64,000 nucleotides of DNA from Pseudopithomyces maydicus (taxonomy: Eukaryota; Ascomycota; Dothideomycetes; Pleosporales; Didymosphaeriaceae). The stretch lies in assembly GCA_026873275.1 (NCBI GenBank), contig JANTUC010000002.1, positions 2,294,001 through 2,358,000 on the forward strand, read 5' to 3'. Positions 53,773-64,000 of this stretch are shown here, one piece after another. Positions within the stretch are counted from its first letter, which is position 1; each line of letters starts with the position of its first letter. Below the pieces are notes generated by a model, which was not told where the DNA came from, searched no databases, and saw only the letters and a list, made by a program, of their open reading frames with translations. Position numbers and translations under genes: made by a program.

Positions 53773-55371
53773 ATGTCGAGCACCCAGGTTGCAGCTTCTC
53801 CGCGTGCGCCACGCGCACACCACCCGCCGCCCAAGCATCCCGCTCAGCCGTCGCCCAACAACAACCACAACAGGGGCCAAAGGAGGCACAGAGGGAACCG
53901 CGCCCACAATGCAAACCATGCAGCGAACCAGCAGGCCCAACAGGATCCCTCTCTGTCCGAAGGTGCTGTCTTTTCGAGCGAGGACATGGCCCTACCCGTC
54001 GGGCCGCGCCAGCCCAAGAAACACACGCGCTCTCAACCCTCCGCCGATCGTATCTACTCGTCCAGTGGCCCGCATACTGCTTCTTTGACCGACACGGAAC
54101 AAATTACTGCCGCGCAACCCGCCACGACCCCGGCCAAGACCCAAGGCGCATATGCCGGTCCTACCTTCCATGCCTCACCAGCCCCTTCTGCTCTGCCCAT
54201 CCCAAAGTTCCTTTCCAGATCCGTTCCTCCCAAGACACATTCGGGTCCCCCGACTCCGCCTCCCGATGAAGGCTCCGACTCTGCTTCTTCCCCCTCCCCA
54301 TCTCCATCGCGAGGCGCTCCCATACCTATCCCCTCGCGTCTACACAACTCTCCGCTAGACCTATTGTTCAAAGCGGACAGAGACGAAAGAGCTCGCAATG
54401 TGCATTGTAGCCCTCCGCCGGCTTCACTCTCCTTGTCGCATGCTCCTGCAGCTGGCGCTAGACCACACCACACCAAACACGATTCATTTGGTTCTTTGAA
54501 TGTCCCATTCCCAATAGAACTTGATGCGGGTATCAAGCCCATGCATAATTCCCCGCCCGCTGCTTCTGTTGGCAACCATCGCTCAGTCACTGCCCCATCA
54601 AAAATCCCCCAGTCGGAATCATCTACCCAACCTGGACAGGCCGATCCAATCCAAGACCTCATGAACCGGCTATCCATGTCACAGAACAGGACTAAGACTT
54701 TGACTCCGCCCAAAAATCCAAATCCTGACCTTCCTGTGGGGAACCACAGCCCTTCTCCCTTCCACGACGGAAGGCCTTCTCCGTTTCGTAGCGCCTCTGG
54801 ACCTACAACACCCGCTCCGCCAGCACCAATTCAGGAAGGCTCAGGACTACTCTATGGCAACCAAAATCTTTCTACCAAATTTAAAGCAGCGAAAACCGAA
54901 TCAGCGAAACGAAACTCTGGCCTACGCACTGAAATTACTGCCGATTCTCCATTGGTAGCTCAAGGCGGCTTCCCACCTATCCCTTTTGCGAATAGTGACA
55001 TGAGAGGTGTTATGGGTAATGCACTGAGTGGACCAAGCGGTTCGCGCCGTGGATCAGCACCACATATTGCTCCTATCCCTCCCTACAGAGGTGGACCTGG
55101 CAGCCAACAAATTCGGAGTCCTAATAGGCGCAGTTACCACTCTCGGCCGGACGTTCATATCCAAGGAAAGGCAAATGCTCCCGCAAATGCTCCAACGACA
55201 GGCTCACCTGCCTCTACGCAAAAAACCACTCCCATGGCTTTTATTCCCTCTTCTGTACGGGCGAAGCCGCCACCTACCCCGCCTAGAAAGACGGAAACGG
55301 ACACTCTAGCGCTGGAACAAAACTTGAAACGCATGCTCAACTTGGCGGGAGACCCAACTGGAGTACGGTAA
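53773..55371 (+). CDS. Proline-rich protein with a decapping-activator (Edc1/PNRC-type) motif
   Basis: An intact 532-residue single exon, largely disordered (Pro, Ser, Asn, Gln, Arg). Residues 127-146 contain Tyr-Ala-Gly-Pro-Thr-Phe-His-Ala-Ser-Pro followed by Leu-Pro-Ile-Pro-Lys-Phe. As I recall it, the decapping-activator motif of Edc1 and human PNRC proteins has this Tyr-Ala-Gly-x-x-Phe, then Leu-Pro-x-Pro arrangement; the Leu-Pro-x-Pro part binds the EVH1 domain of Dcp1 and the Tyr-Ala-Gly part activates Dcp2. A second conserved-looking block is Ser-Pro-Leu-Asp-Leu-Leu-Phe-Lys-Ala-Asp near residue 195, and a short helix ends the protein (Leu-Glu-Gln-Asn-Leu-Lys-Arg-Met-Leu). By inference it enhances mRNA decapping; outside the motif there is no homology I can name. 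Confidence 0.7.
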   Translation: MSSTQVAASPRAPRAHHPPPKHPAQPSPNNNHNRGQRRHRGNRAHNANHAANQQAQQDPSLSEGAVFSSEDMALPVGPRQPKKHTRSQPSADRIYSSSGPHTASLTDTEQITAAQPATTPAKTQGAYAGPTFHASPAPSALPIPKFLSRSVPPKTHSGPPTPPPDEGSDSASSPSPSPSRGAPIPIPSRLHNSPLDLLFKADRDERARNVHCSPPPASLSLSHAPAAGARPHHTKHDSFGSLNVPFPIELDAGIKPMHNSPPAASVGNHRSVTAPSKIPQSESSTQPGQADPIQDLMNRLSMSQNRTKTLTPPKNPNPDLPVGNHSPSPFHDGRPSPFRSASGPTTPAPPAPIQEGSGLLYGNQNLSTKFKAAKTESAKRNSGLRTEITADSPLVAQGGFPPIPFANSDMRGVMGNALSGPSGSRRGSAPHIAPIPPYRGGPGSQQIRSPNRRSYHSRPDVHIQGKANAPANAPTTGSPASTQKTTPMAFIPSSVRAKPPPTPPRKTETDTLALEQNLKRMLNLAGDPTGVR

Positions 55372-56886
55372 CTCATGGCGCTCTTGGCTTTTTTCTCATG
55401 TCCTGCATAGCTTGCGATTTGTTTCCGCGTACATTTTTCATGTTTATATTGGGACTCATCGTGTTTCTTTGTGTTGATGTTTTTTCTTTTCATATTTATC
55501 TCACCAGGGCAAATTTTAACTGTATTGGGCGTTTCTTTCGGAACTGTGACTGGCGAGTCATGAAGGTGCTGTATGTGGTCCAGGCTGGCTTAGGTCTAGG
55601 GTTAGGGCGCAAAGGAACCTGATGTGTTGGCGTTTCATATGGCTTTTGGTGGAGGAACGAGCGCTCGGACGGAACATTTGGACGTTCACGAAGATGGGTG
55701 AATCAACGTTGATAAGGACCGGAGACACGTTTCCTCACTCGGCACTGATTTAGAGACGCTCTTGGTGGGCTTTGAAAGCCGAAGTCTTCGCATCAACTCT
55801 GCCATTCCCTAAGGAACCAGGCACGACCACCACATTACACAAAGTATAAGAGTAAAAAACAAAAAAAAAATATTTGGGCATAATGCTCACCTTTGTCCTT
55901 CCAGGTGGAGGACAGAGGAGTATTAGCGTCTCAAGCTGATCTTCTGCTATTATCTTGTGAGAGCTTTTCCCATCACTCATATCCCTTCAAAACAGCTTCC
56001 ATCTGCGCACTGCATCTTTATTTCTCGTATGGTAATCATAGCAAAGCAACATGTTTGCTCCCTCCTGATTATGGCCTCACTAGCTTTGCATTGATTCACA
56101 GGTTTCACCTGGTCAAAAGCTATTTTGCTTTCATCTTACTACAGTTTCTTTACTGCAATGGTATCCTGTCTTCACCGATGCAACCGTGCCGCCGCAACTC
56201 ACTTTCACCATGTCTTATTTATAGTCTTGCGTCCATACCACTATCACTTCTGCGTTCATGGTTGTGACCCCATTTATCTCGCACTGCACTACTGCTTCAA
56301 CGTGGCCCTAAGCATTCTATCGATCGGGTTCAGCATCAACTTCAACGTTGAGAAGCCCGGCCGCAATGCAGCGTCTCAAAATCAAAAGTAATTACGAGTC
56401 ATTCCTATTACATAGACCAATTTGTGGGCAACCCCTTGGTATCAATCGATCTGGTGTTATGCGTGTTTCCTTGCGTCCTCTTGCCACGTTGTCGTAGTAT
56501 TGTTAGTGCCTCACCATGATACAGGCTTGTACCAGGCACATATGGGGCAATGCAAACGGCAAGTGTAATCTCGCCACATGAGTTGATCATGGTAGTGTTG
56601 CATATGTTCAAGGACAAGGAAGACGATGTGTTGTTTTGTTTTGTGTGTTTGAAAAGGTAGTAGCTGAGCATAGGCTGACTGGATGAAAATGGATAAAAAA
56701 AAACGCTGTCATTCCCTTTTGTGACAATATAAAAAGGAAGACGATAATGACTCGATGTACCAAAAGACGGAGCGCCGTCAAGACGAGCAAGTCGTGGATT
56801 GTCCTGTTAGTACAAGAACCTATGACACGCATGTCACGCCGTGGGAAGATTTAGGACCGCTGCGTCCAGATGCTTGTAAACTGCCC
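55372..56886. other. Intergenic, 1.5 kb
   Basis: A T-rich 3' region (55380-55500), then sequence with no coding character. Open stretches at 55893-56267 and 56125-56391 have no recognisable features. No RNA gene was found. Confidence 0.55.
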
Positions 56887-58299
56887 ATGGGTTCAAAGAA
56901 GAAACGTGAGTAGTTGTCCATTTCACTCACTCACCTTCTTTCGATCGTTTCTCCTCCACCACACTGTTCCACCTATTTCTTCAAAACGCTCTTAGTTGAG
57001 AAAACAGATAGCGTCTCTCTCCAGTCTTCGCAAGCAAGAACCCAACTGCCTATGCGTATCGACAAGTCCGTGCCGCCTGTTCCAGTCGTTCTTGCGAAGT
57101 ACAAACTCTTGACAACTATCGACGAACCGAATCCATACGAGGATTCAGTTCTAGACACGGGTCTCTCGTTTCCTGCTTCCGGACCTTCACTCCCAAAAGG
57201 TTTCGGTATCAACAGCTCTACACAAACACACCCCGCTTATATCGTTGTACAGCGACCAGAACAGATCCCCCTTGTCGCCTTTCGGTACCGGCTTTGGGAC
57301 TCCGTCCAGGCACTCAGTTTCCTTGAAAGCAAGCCCGGTTGCGCCTTCCACTTTCGATCGCGAAGAGAATATCATTCCAGATCCGCCCAGAAGGTCCTCC
57401 TCGAGTTACCACCGATTTATTAATAGCCAAGATGATAAACTAATGGAACCAATACATCAAAATGACCGAATACTCTCGGTACGTTCGCCACTTTTTATAT
57501 CGTCACAAGAGGGGTGACAGCGTTTTATCCCACCAAGCACTTTCACCTAGTCAGCCCCTACTCAGATGCTGCTCTTTCAAAACACTAAACACTCTCGGTA
57601 TGGAGTGATTCGTCCTCGCCATACAAGACTAATATATTGATGCTACGATCGTCTCCCCCGGGGACGCTGCATCAGTCGCCCAAACGTGCGTTTGTAGTCC
57701 TAGACCAGCCGTCTACGAAACCTTTCACAAACGAAGTACCTTGATAAGAGAAAAAGCATCGTCTTGAGGAGGCAGGGATCAACGAGGGAGAAGGAATATT
57801 CCAAAGCCAGGAGTCCGATGAATGGCCCCGCGCTTTCCTAGATACATCCGTACAGCAGAAGCAGTCCATGATTGGAGCTCTTCGTAACAATTCTCGCGCT
57901 CCATCAGTAGCATCCGAGGCAGCTGAGCGCTGGCTTATCAAGGGTACAGGTCTGCACTCAGTATCACATCCACGGTCCCCTCCCAAAGGGTCTCTAGTGA
58001 CTGTGACTACTTGTAAATACCAAGATCGCACTACCCCTCGTCAAGCTCCTCGATTCGAGAACCAGTCTAATCTACCTTCTATTGTTTCCAGCTCGTCTTC
58101 GTACCTCCTAACATCTCCGCCTCAAGGTCGATCTTCCTCGTCTTCAGGTGTCAATAGTTCTCATTGCAGCGGCATGTCTTCGTTAGGCAAGGGTAGCAGG
58201 CGTATACCAGGAGCTAAAAAAAGCCTCAAAAACCTGTTCCGAAGAGGTAGCTCAGAGACAGACATCCAGTATGTGAGTCGATCAATATTGGTGCCATAG
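56887..58299 (+). pseudogene. Decayed or mis-assembled hypothetical gene
   Basis: A start at 56887 (Met-Gly-Ser-Lys-Lys-Lys), a GTGAGT donor and the acceptor at 56995 lead into a Pro/Ser-rich frame to about 57240. Coding character then continues in another frame (about 57230-57480: Ser-Pro-Phe-Gly-Thr-Gly-Phe-Gly-Thr-Pro, Arg-Arg-Ser-Ser-Ser-Ser) up to a GTACGT, and in a further frame from about 57590 to the stop at 58299. That last part is interrupted only by TGA TAA at 57742-57747. The frame switch near 57160-57250 is not explained by a clean intron. The two stops would be Arg and Gln codons (CGA CAA) before C-to-T changes. It has a Ser-rich tail with Arg-Arg-Ile-Pro-Gly-Ala-Lys-Lys-Ser-Leu-Lys-Asn-Leu. 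The family is unknown; real exons beyond my reading are possible. Confidence 0.4.
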
Positions 58300-58845
58300 T
58301 CTGGCTCCTATGAAGGTATGCCGCCTGTGGTTACAAGAATGGCCTTTGAAAAGCCCAGTGGCCCATCTCCGTAGCGCCCAGAGATGGGTGGGATGGATAG
58401 AGAGCTAATTGAGCTAGTAGGTCTTGGGATGGCGAGGGTAGGATTTGCTGAGTTGAGGAGCAGTAGTGATAAGGGGGTGTGGGGAGGAGGCAACTGGAAC
58501 AGTACTGGCACAATAGAGAGAACCGCTACGTGGTGGCACAGACCGGGGGGATATCGCTCCCACGTGAGCGTGGAGATGTGGCTCCTGCTACTCGCAGGGG
58601 CATGATGATTAGGAATGATGTGGAGGGTACGATGGAGTTTGTGCTAGATATATAGGTTGGTAAGAGGTTGGTAGGATGCGTATAGGTTTCGATGTGTGTA
58701 GATGATTTTCCAATGTATGCATACTCGTAATGAGGTCTTCAAACCACGTTGTTATATTTGTCGCCTGGTATATGCCTCTACTTGTGCATAGTAGGGCATG
58801 ATCTTTCCGAATATTGTACATGGTTCTACGTATTCATACGAAATC
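58300..58845. other. Convergent 3' intergenic region, 0.55 kb
   Basis: The 58380-58600 part is G-rich. No gene or RNA is recognised. Confidence 0.55.
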
Positions 58846-60628
58846 TTACAAAGCCCCACCGAGTACCCTTACAAGCCACATGCTCAACTTCACGCTGATG
58901 CCAACTTTGCGATCCGGCTTCTCAAACTCGCTCTCATCAACCTTGATTGCGTGTTCGCCCAGCCATTGCACCTCCTCACCCAATTGCTTCCTTAGACCAG
59001 CATCACTTGTTGCGATGATGACATTCGCTTCTAGATCTAGGTTGTAACTCCTTTTTGTATAATTACTGCTCCCCACAACGGTTAAGCTAGGATCCTCAGG
59101 TTTCTCCCCAGCCTCGTTCGATGGGAGTGTGACCCACAGTCCTTTAGCATGGTATGTCCAACCGCCATCTTCATTGACTTTGCCATTCTGCCATTCTTTC
59201 AACTGAATGGAATCCGAAAGGCCTTCGTATTTGACCTTCCGGAGGAACATTTTGGAGAGATGTGTGTAAGCGTCTGGTAGCATTCCACTCACGCCTTTGG
59301 AACCATAAAATCCATTTGCAAAGGGATGTGCCGTGAGTACAGTCCCAGAACTGGGCCGCGTCGCAAGTAGCATACGACGAAAAGCAGGCGTCATGTTGAA
59401 GTAGCCAGCAGTGAATGTCCATGTGCTTGGATGAAAAGGCGGCTTGGCCAAGCAAGTCAAAATGGTAGTAAGAGCAGGGAGCTCGGTTGAGGTGTGTAGC
59501 AAGGGAACAAGCGACATGACTGGGTAGATGATTGTATTGGACCCTCCCAAGACGGCAGCTGGAGAGTTTGATGGCGTCAGAAGGTGCGAGAGGTGTCTTG
59601 AAGCTGACTTCCTGAACTCGTTGGGAGACAACAAGGGTGAAGGTGAGGGGTTGGAAGATGGCCAGGACATAGTGTACCCAGCAGGAATGTCAGCGGGTTG
59701 GATGTCGAAGCTCAGGTCGCAGACGCCAGCGTGTATCTTGGAAAAGTACTCTGTTAAGCGTGGATCCTTGAATAGATGGTATCGATCCTGGCGATTGGTG
59801 AAGTAATCGCTACTGAGGTTTGCGCCACTCATGATGATTTCGTCATCAACGCCGTAGAGCTTCATGTGCTGCAGCCCCCAGCCTTCATTGATGCGCTTGG
59901 GAACAAACTTCTTGCGGAGTCCGGTTAGATTGGGCGTGTGGAACATGCGAACTTGGACCCTGGAACCGAATTCGGCGATGAGAGGGGCGAGGAGGGAGGC
60001 ACATGATGCGTCGGGAGTTTCTCTTGTTCCGCGAAGGGCGTCAGTGAGGAACGAAACCTGGAGATTCGGGTTCCGCTGGAGAGAGGTGCGAATGGTGGAT
60101 ATAAGGTCGTGTTCGGTCTTGCCAATATAGAGCGTGCTAAGGTAGACGCGAGTTTGCGCCTGTGAGATTCTGTCCTATGGACGTGGTCAGACTCGCTATA
60201 TTCTGTGCCTTGCAGTACAGTGGACAATTTGATGGTAGAGACATTGATGAGTTTGACTATCGGCTGATGATGGACAAGAGGGACAGTGGGTATGCATGTA
60301 TTTGACAAGACGTGAAATTGCAGATCAAGATGCACTGAGGGAGGGCGCGTGAGGTTGAACCGACCTTTAGCGTCTCATAGAACTCGGATGGCGTCCTGAG
60401 AATTTCAATCTGCTCAGGCTGAACCTCGAAGCGAGGGGCAATCTTATCCAGATCGGTCGTAATGGATGCAAGCATAGAAGCGTGGGACTGGGGCGCGGAC
60501 GGAGCCATTGAAGGGGCATTGGCAGTCGAATATCGTCGCGCGCATTGAACAGATTGCGTCCGAACGGGAACACTGCGTTTGACGGCAATCCTAGTGCCGT
60601 GTACTCTTAACAAGCTCCGTACTATCAT
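58846..60628 (-). CDS. PGS1: Phosphatidylglycerophosphate synthase Pgs1 (PLD superfamily)
   Basis: The enzyme joins CDP-diacylglycerol and glycerol 3-phosphate, the committed step to cardiolipin in mitochondria. Exons are 60628-60365 and 60174-58846; 530 residues. The first 35 residues are Arg-rich with few acids, a plausible mitochondrial presequence. The conserved Tyr-Leu-Ser-Thr-Leu-Tyr-Ile-Gly-Lys-Thr-Glu-His block starts exon 2. Two HxK motifs are present: His-Met-Lys at about 191 with Ser-Gly-Ala-Asn, and His-Ala-Lys at about 430 with Gly-Ser-Ser-Asn-Tyr. The 190-nt intron has a weak donor (GTCGGT), so its left edge is less sure, but Glu-Thr-Leu-Lys joined to Asp-Arg-Ile fits the family. 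Confidence 0.92.
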
Positions 60629-60776
60629 AATTGCAATTGGATGACACCTCGAATGCCAGGAGCGTGGAAGTTTTGATGTTGTCCTCCTCAAGCTAGACTA
60701 CTCTGGGAAGGCTCCGCCAAGAACTACGACACCTGAAGCGCGACAGCTCCGACTTCCTCTCTACAACCCCGCCGCC
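60629..60776. promoter_or_regulatory. Divergent promoter Pgs1/NDUFA12, 148 bp
   Basis: Two nuclear genes for mitochondrial inner-membrane functions share this very short spacer. No single site stands out by eye. Confidence 0.5.
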
Positions 60777-61568
60777 ATGTCGACGCTCTTGAGGACTCTG
60801 CGCAATCTGCGCAGGATCGGATTTAAGGTGAGTACAGAGCCCAGCTTCTGCATATCTCATGACACCAATTGACCTTTTATCGCAGGAATATGGCCACCAG
60901 ATGCAGGTACGTCGGTAGCCACGATCTTCACGGCCGCACTTGTCGCTAACCGTGGCCGCTCGCGATTGCAGAAAATCGGTATGCGCGATTGATAAGAGAG
61001 GACCAGAGGTTGCGAGGCTGACGGTCCGTAGGCGATACAAAGGCCGGGACCTACATCGGCGCCGACCAATACGGAAACAAGTTCTACGAGAACCTGGCTG
61101 AGGAGCTTCCGCGTATGTCGACATGCATGCAGTATGCTATGGACTAGACAATTGACACGCTGGCACAGTGAGGACCCGCTGGGTTGACTACAAGGACAAG
61201 GAGTTCGACCCGTGAGTAGCACCGACAGCCCGCTCTTGGGTGCGACGCTGATTGTATGCAGGTCCCAGATCGAACCTGGATGGTACGTACCAAAGCCGAA
61301 GCCCCTCGACATCGGCATCTGACCAGCGTAGGCACGCCTGGATGTCATATATGGTCGACAAGGCTCCCAGTGCAGACCCTATACTCCAGAGACAGGTGCG
61401 CGTGTGGGAGCCCAAGGAGCACCGCCCGACGTTGACGTGGAGTCGCTCTGGTTACAAGCCCTATAACACGTATGTTTGCTCATGCACATGCTCTGGCGCG
61501 TCTAACGATTGGACAGGGTCAAGAACAAGTACTCGCCGTGGGTACCGGTGGTGAAGGCCCGACAGTAG
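60777..61568 (+). CDS. Complex I subunit NDUFA12 (B17.2 type)
   Basis: An accessory subunit of mitochondrial NADH:ubiquinone oxidoreductase. Eight exons: 60777-60827, 60886-60906, 60972-60978, 61032-61112, 61169-61211, 61262-61282, 61332-61469 and 61517-61568; 414 nt, 137 residues. Exon 3 has only 7 nt and exons 2 and 6 have 21 nt each, yet all splice sites are GT-AG and the joined protein is normal: Lys-Ala-Gly-Thr-Tyr-Ile-Gly-Ala-Asp-Gln-Tyr-Gly-Asn-Lys-Phe-Tyr-Glu, Arg-Trp-Val-Asp-Tyr, Pro-Gly-Trp-His-Ala-Trp, and His-Arg-Pro-Thr-Leu. Some exon edges could move by a few bases, but the total frame is exact. Confidence 0.93.
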
Positions 61569-62706
61569 ACACTAGACTGAATCAACGAATCTTTCCTAGT
61601 CATCATTGTACATATCAACGAGCCGGCCAGAGCATGTGGCGCTGTGCCTTCCGCCATCGCACCCTTTTGTGTGTTTAGCGCCCGCTATCAATTGAGAGTG
61701 ACAATGCAACCCATCGAATCCCATGCCGTGAAGTAGTTTCAAGTGATGGACCCATCGTTCGTATCCACGTCGGGTGTGTCGGGGCTCGCTTCCAAGCACC
61801 CCTGCCTCACGCTCTTCTCCGACGTCGCACCCCACACGAGGCTGCAGATTGATTCGTCGAGACGACGTGCCGGAATTGACGCTACCTCGTTCATGGGACA
61901 TGGTTCTCGAACAGGGAGGTGGTGATAAGCCATCTGCGGAGTGGGTTGGAAGGGCTTGGAAGGGCTTCCCCAGACTTTTTGCCTTTGCCAATGCGAGGTG
62001 GGACGGATGCACGGGCAAACAATCTCGACATTCACCCAACAAATACCAGAGGGGGATGGCGCGACGAGCGGGCGGAGCTGCGGGAGGCAAGGTGTTCCGA
62101 GGTTCGAGGTTCGAGGATGCATTGCACCCGCACTGCAGCAGCACGGGAACCGCCACTGCCATGGTGCGTCGCCGTGGTCTCGGAGCAGACATGTGTGGCC
62201 GGGGGCATTCGTTCGCGTGACTCAGAGCGGTCAACGGTCAACGGCCACGGTCCACGGTGTCCACGGTGTCCACGGTGTCCACGGTGTCCACGGTCGCCCG
62301 CGAAGAAGCAGAGGTCCACCGGCTGCAGACCGACTCTCGGCTAGATAGATAGCAGTGGTGCAGTGTGGGTGCAGCAACACTGTGAACGGCGTCGACGCTA
62401 ACGGCGTTACATCATACGGTAAGTAAGTAGGTGCTAGGTACGCAACCGTCCGCGCAGAAGCCGAGCGGCGAGGAAAGTGGAGCTCGCCGTTATATCTTTG
62501 CAAGGCACGCTTGCCTCTGCGCACCGGCACCAGACCAGGCACCGGCCGGCCGACAGGAACCCAGGGCGCCTTGTTGTTGTTTGGGCAGGAGAGTCACGTC
62601 GATGCAATTGCGCCGCCCGTAACCTTGGACTGCGCGACCGGCTTCCTTTCACGCCTTCACGGCTTCACCACCGCCCGAGGACTGCGCAAGAGGCCTCGCC
62701 CAAGCC
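61569..62706. other. Intergenic, 1.1 kb
   Basis: GC-rich, with open stretches on both strands that look like composition only. It contains the 9-bp tandem repeat at 62251-62294. The ABC transporter promoter should lie at its right end. Confidence 0.5.
62251..62294 (+). repeat. TCCACGGTG 9-bp tandem repeat, nearly five copies
   Basis: The nine-base unit repeats head to tail without spacers and with no visible mismatch. No gene is nearby in frame. It is a minisatellite, not a CRISPR array. Confidence 0.9.
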
Positions 62707-64000
62707 ATGTTCGCCCACTGCAGCGCTCCGCTCTGGCGCCTGGACGACTTTTCACCGTGTTTTGAGACCGAGTAGGTGTCTTGTTTAAACTTTGCCCAAA
62801 TTACTACTGTTTTGCGCCCCAGCCCTCTGGATGATTGGCCCCGATCCATCGTGCAACAGACGCTGACTTGCCCAGTTATCTCCAGACACTATTTCCTCTC
62901 GTGATATGCGCCGTGTCGCTCCTCTACCTCGTTTTCCAACTGTACCAGACGGCGAAAGCGTCAAGGTACTACCACGCCTACTCCGTCCTCGCCGACCCCT
63001 CACAGCCCTGGTCACTCCAGAGCCCTCATTACGACAATGGCGACCATGTCTCCAGCGAAGACGAGCTCGATCGCAATGAGCAGCTTGCGCTACACCCAAC
63101 CGTCAGTCGCCAGACCGCATCCACAATGGTTGCGAGCAAGCCGCGTGGAGAGCTCACGGTCGTGGTCGTCGAGGAAATGGCCGTGCTTGCAGCACTGGGG
63201 GTGCACGTTGCAATTTACCTGACAGGCGCCTACCGCCACAAGAGCAATGTGGCTGCTATTGCTGGCATCCTCGTCTGGGCATATATCGCGACCTTGGCTT
63301 CACTCAGGCTCCTCTTTTCCAGCTCGAGCAGACTATCATTCCCCAGGATCTGGTACCATACCGCCTTCATCTATGGCTTCCAATGGATATTGACCCTCCT
63401 CGTTCTTCGGTCTTCCATCATACATCCACATTCCTCGCTCCAACAGCAACTCAGCATTGCCGATTTTGCCCTCAATTCGGTCTTGCTCATAATCGCATTG
63501 TCTTCACGCAAGGGCAACAAGGCTGTCGAGCTCGAGTACGAGGGCGATATCAAGCCTTCGCGCGAGCCGGTAGCGAGCGTATTTTCTCTTGCTACTTGGT
63601 CTTGGGTGGATTCAATCGTTTGGACGGGATACAAAAAGACATACGAGCTGTCCGATGTCTGGAACTTGACACCGAAAGACAAGGCTGCAGCCGTGATATC
63701 GCAGTACCGACAAGTGCAGAAGACGTCTTCTTTGGCTTTCCACCTCCTCAAGCACTTCAAGCGTGGATTGTTAATCCAGGCTGGTTGGGCTGCTTTATCT
63801 GGTGTCATCGCTTTCGCTCCGACGCTTCTTCTTAAAGCCATTCTAGAGTACGTCGAGGCCCCAGAATTAACACCTAAAAATGCTGCATGGTTTTACGTTA
63901 TTCTACTGTTTGCATCTGGTTGTCTGTCGGCTCTTGCTGATGGGCACGCTTTGTGGATCGGGCGTAAGATCTGCATTCGACTGCGTGCTATTGTCATCGG
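62707..64000 (+). CDS. ABC transporter, ABCC/MRP type (Ybt1/Vmr1-like), 5' part only
   Basis: The gene begins at the ATG at 62707. Exon 1 is 62707-62771 and exon 2 runs from 62876 past the window end without a stop. It starts with an N-terminal TMD0-like set of hydrophobic segments, then Phe-Ser-Leu-Ala-Thr-Trp-Ser-Trp-Val-Asp, the usual entry to the first ABC membrane domain, and Leu-Trp-Ile-Gly-Arg-Lys-Ile-Cys-Ile-Arg-Leu-Arg, which resembles the yeast vacuolar Ybt1/Vmr1 group. The nucleotide-binding domains lie outside the window. Vacuolar export of conjugates or drugs is the family role; substrate unknown. Confidence 0.9.

Noticed and set aside
61596..62234. 212-codon open frame on the minus strand
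   Set aside because: Overlapping long frames on both strands in GC-rich sequence, with no domain, start context or splice support.
62251..62294. Possible CRISPR-like array
   Set aside because: The 9-bp units abut without spacers, and the window is a eukaryotic chromosome.

Overview
The window is nuclear DNA of a filamentous ascomycete (Pezizomycotina; a Dothideomycete-like fungus is my guess). The reasons are short introns (mostly 47-65 nt) with GT-AG borders, close gene packing on both strands, a chromovirus-type Ty3/gypsy retrotransposon whose tryptophan codons have become TAG in the manner of repeat-induced point mutation (RIP), and fungal orthologues such as Bre1, Bdp1, Rit1, Get5 and Spc1. 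I cannot name the species. All exon coordinates below were derived by reading splice sites and checking that each spliced length is a multiple of three.

Layout. 1-6360 is the body and 3' LTR of a dead gypsy element, and 6361-8160 is an AT-rich, strongly RIP-like block with no coding content. 8182-9297 is an orphan SR-rich ORF at the edge of this repeat island. From 10.5 kb on the sequence is ordinary gene-rich chromatin: Rit1 and Bdp1 (both in tRNA biology), Bre1 (H2B ubiquitin ligase), an AGPAT-like acyltransferase, a mitochondrial-type NAD(H) kinase, a DHA1 drug transporter, a PAF-acetylhydrolase, a glutathionyl-hydroquinone-reductase-like GST, a MARVEL membrane protein, a disulfide oxidoreductase with two stops, Hsp60, cofilin, Get5, Nop2, a hexose transporter, Cdc34, a CorA/Alr1 Mg transporter, Spc1, Rbx1, a proline-rich protein with a decapping-activator motif, a decayed hypothetical gene, PGS1, NDUFA12 and the first part of an ABCC transporter that runs off the right end.

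Functional threads. Several genes serve mitochondria (NAD kinase, Hsp60, PGS1, NDUFA12, the last two divergently transcribed 148 bp apart). Cdc34 and Rbx1, which act together in SCF ubiquitin ligases, lie about 5 kb apart. Rit1 and Bdp1 are head-to-tail neighbours.

The main anomaly is that four conserved housekeeping genes (Rit1, Bdp1, the GST and Nop2, the last one twice) are each broken by an apparent one-base loss inside a homopolymer of 5-6 G, C or A. Adding one base back per site restores each spliced frame to an exact multiple of three. This pattern points to homopolymer under-calling in the assembly rather than to gene death. The oxidoreductase at 32.6 kb differs: it carries two nonsense codons outside any homopolymer and looks like a real, young pseudogene. 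The second notable signal is the strand asymmetry of the RIP-like mutations in the retroelement: G-to-A changes on the plus strand only. I found no wholly new system; the strongest leads are that asymmetric mutagenesis, the micro-exon genes, and the decapping-activator-motif protein.
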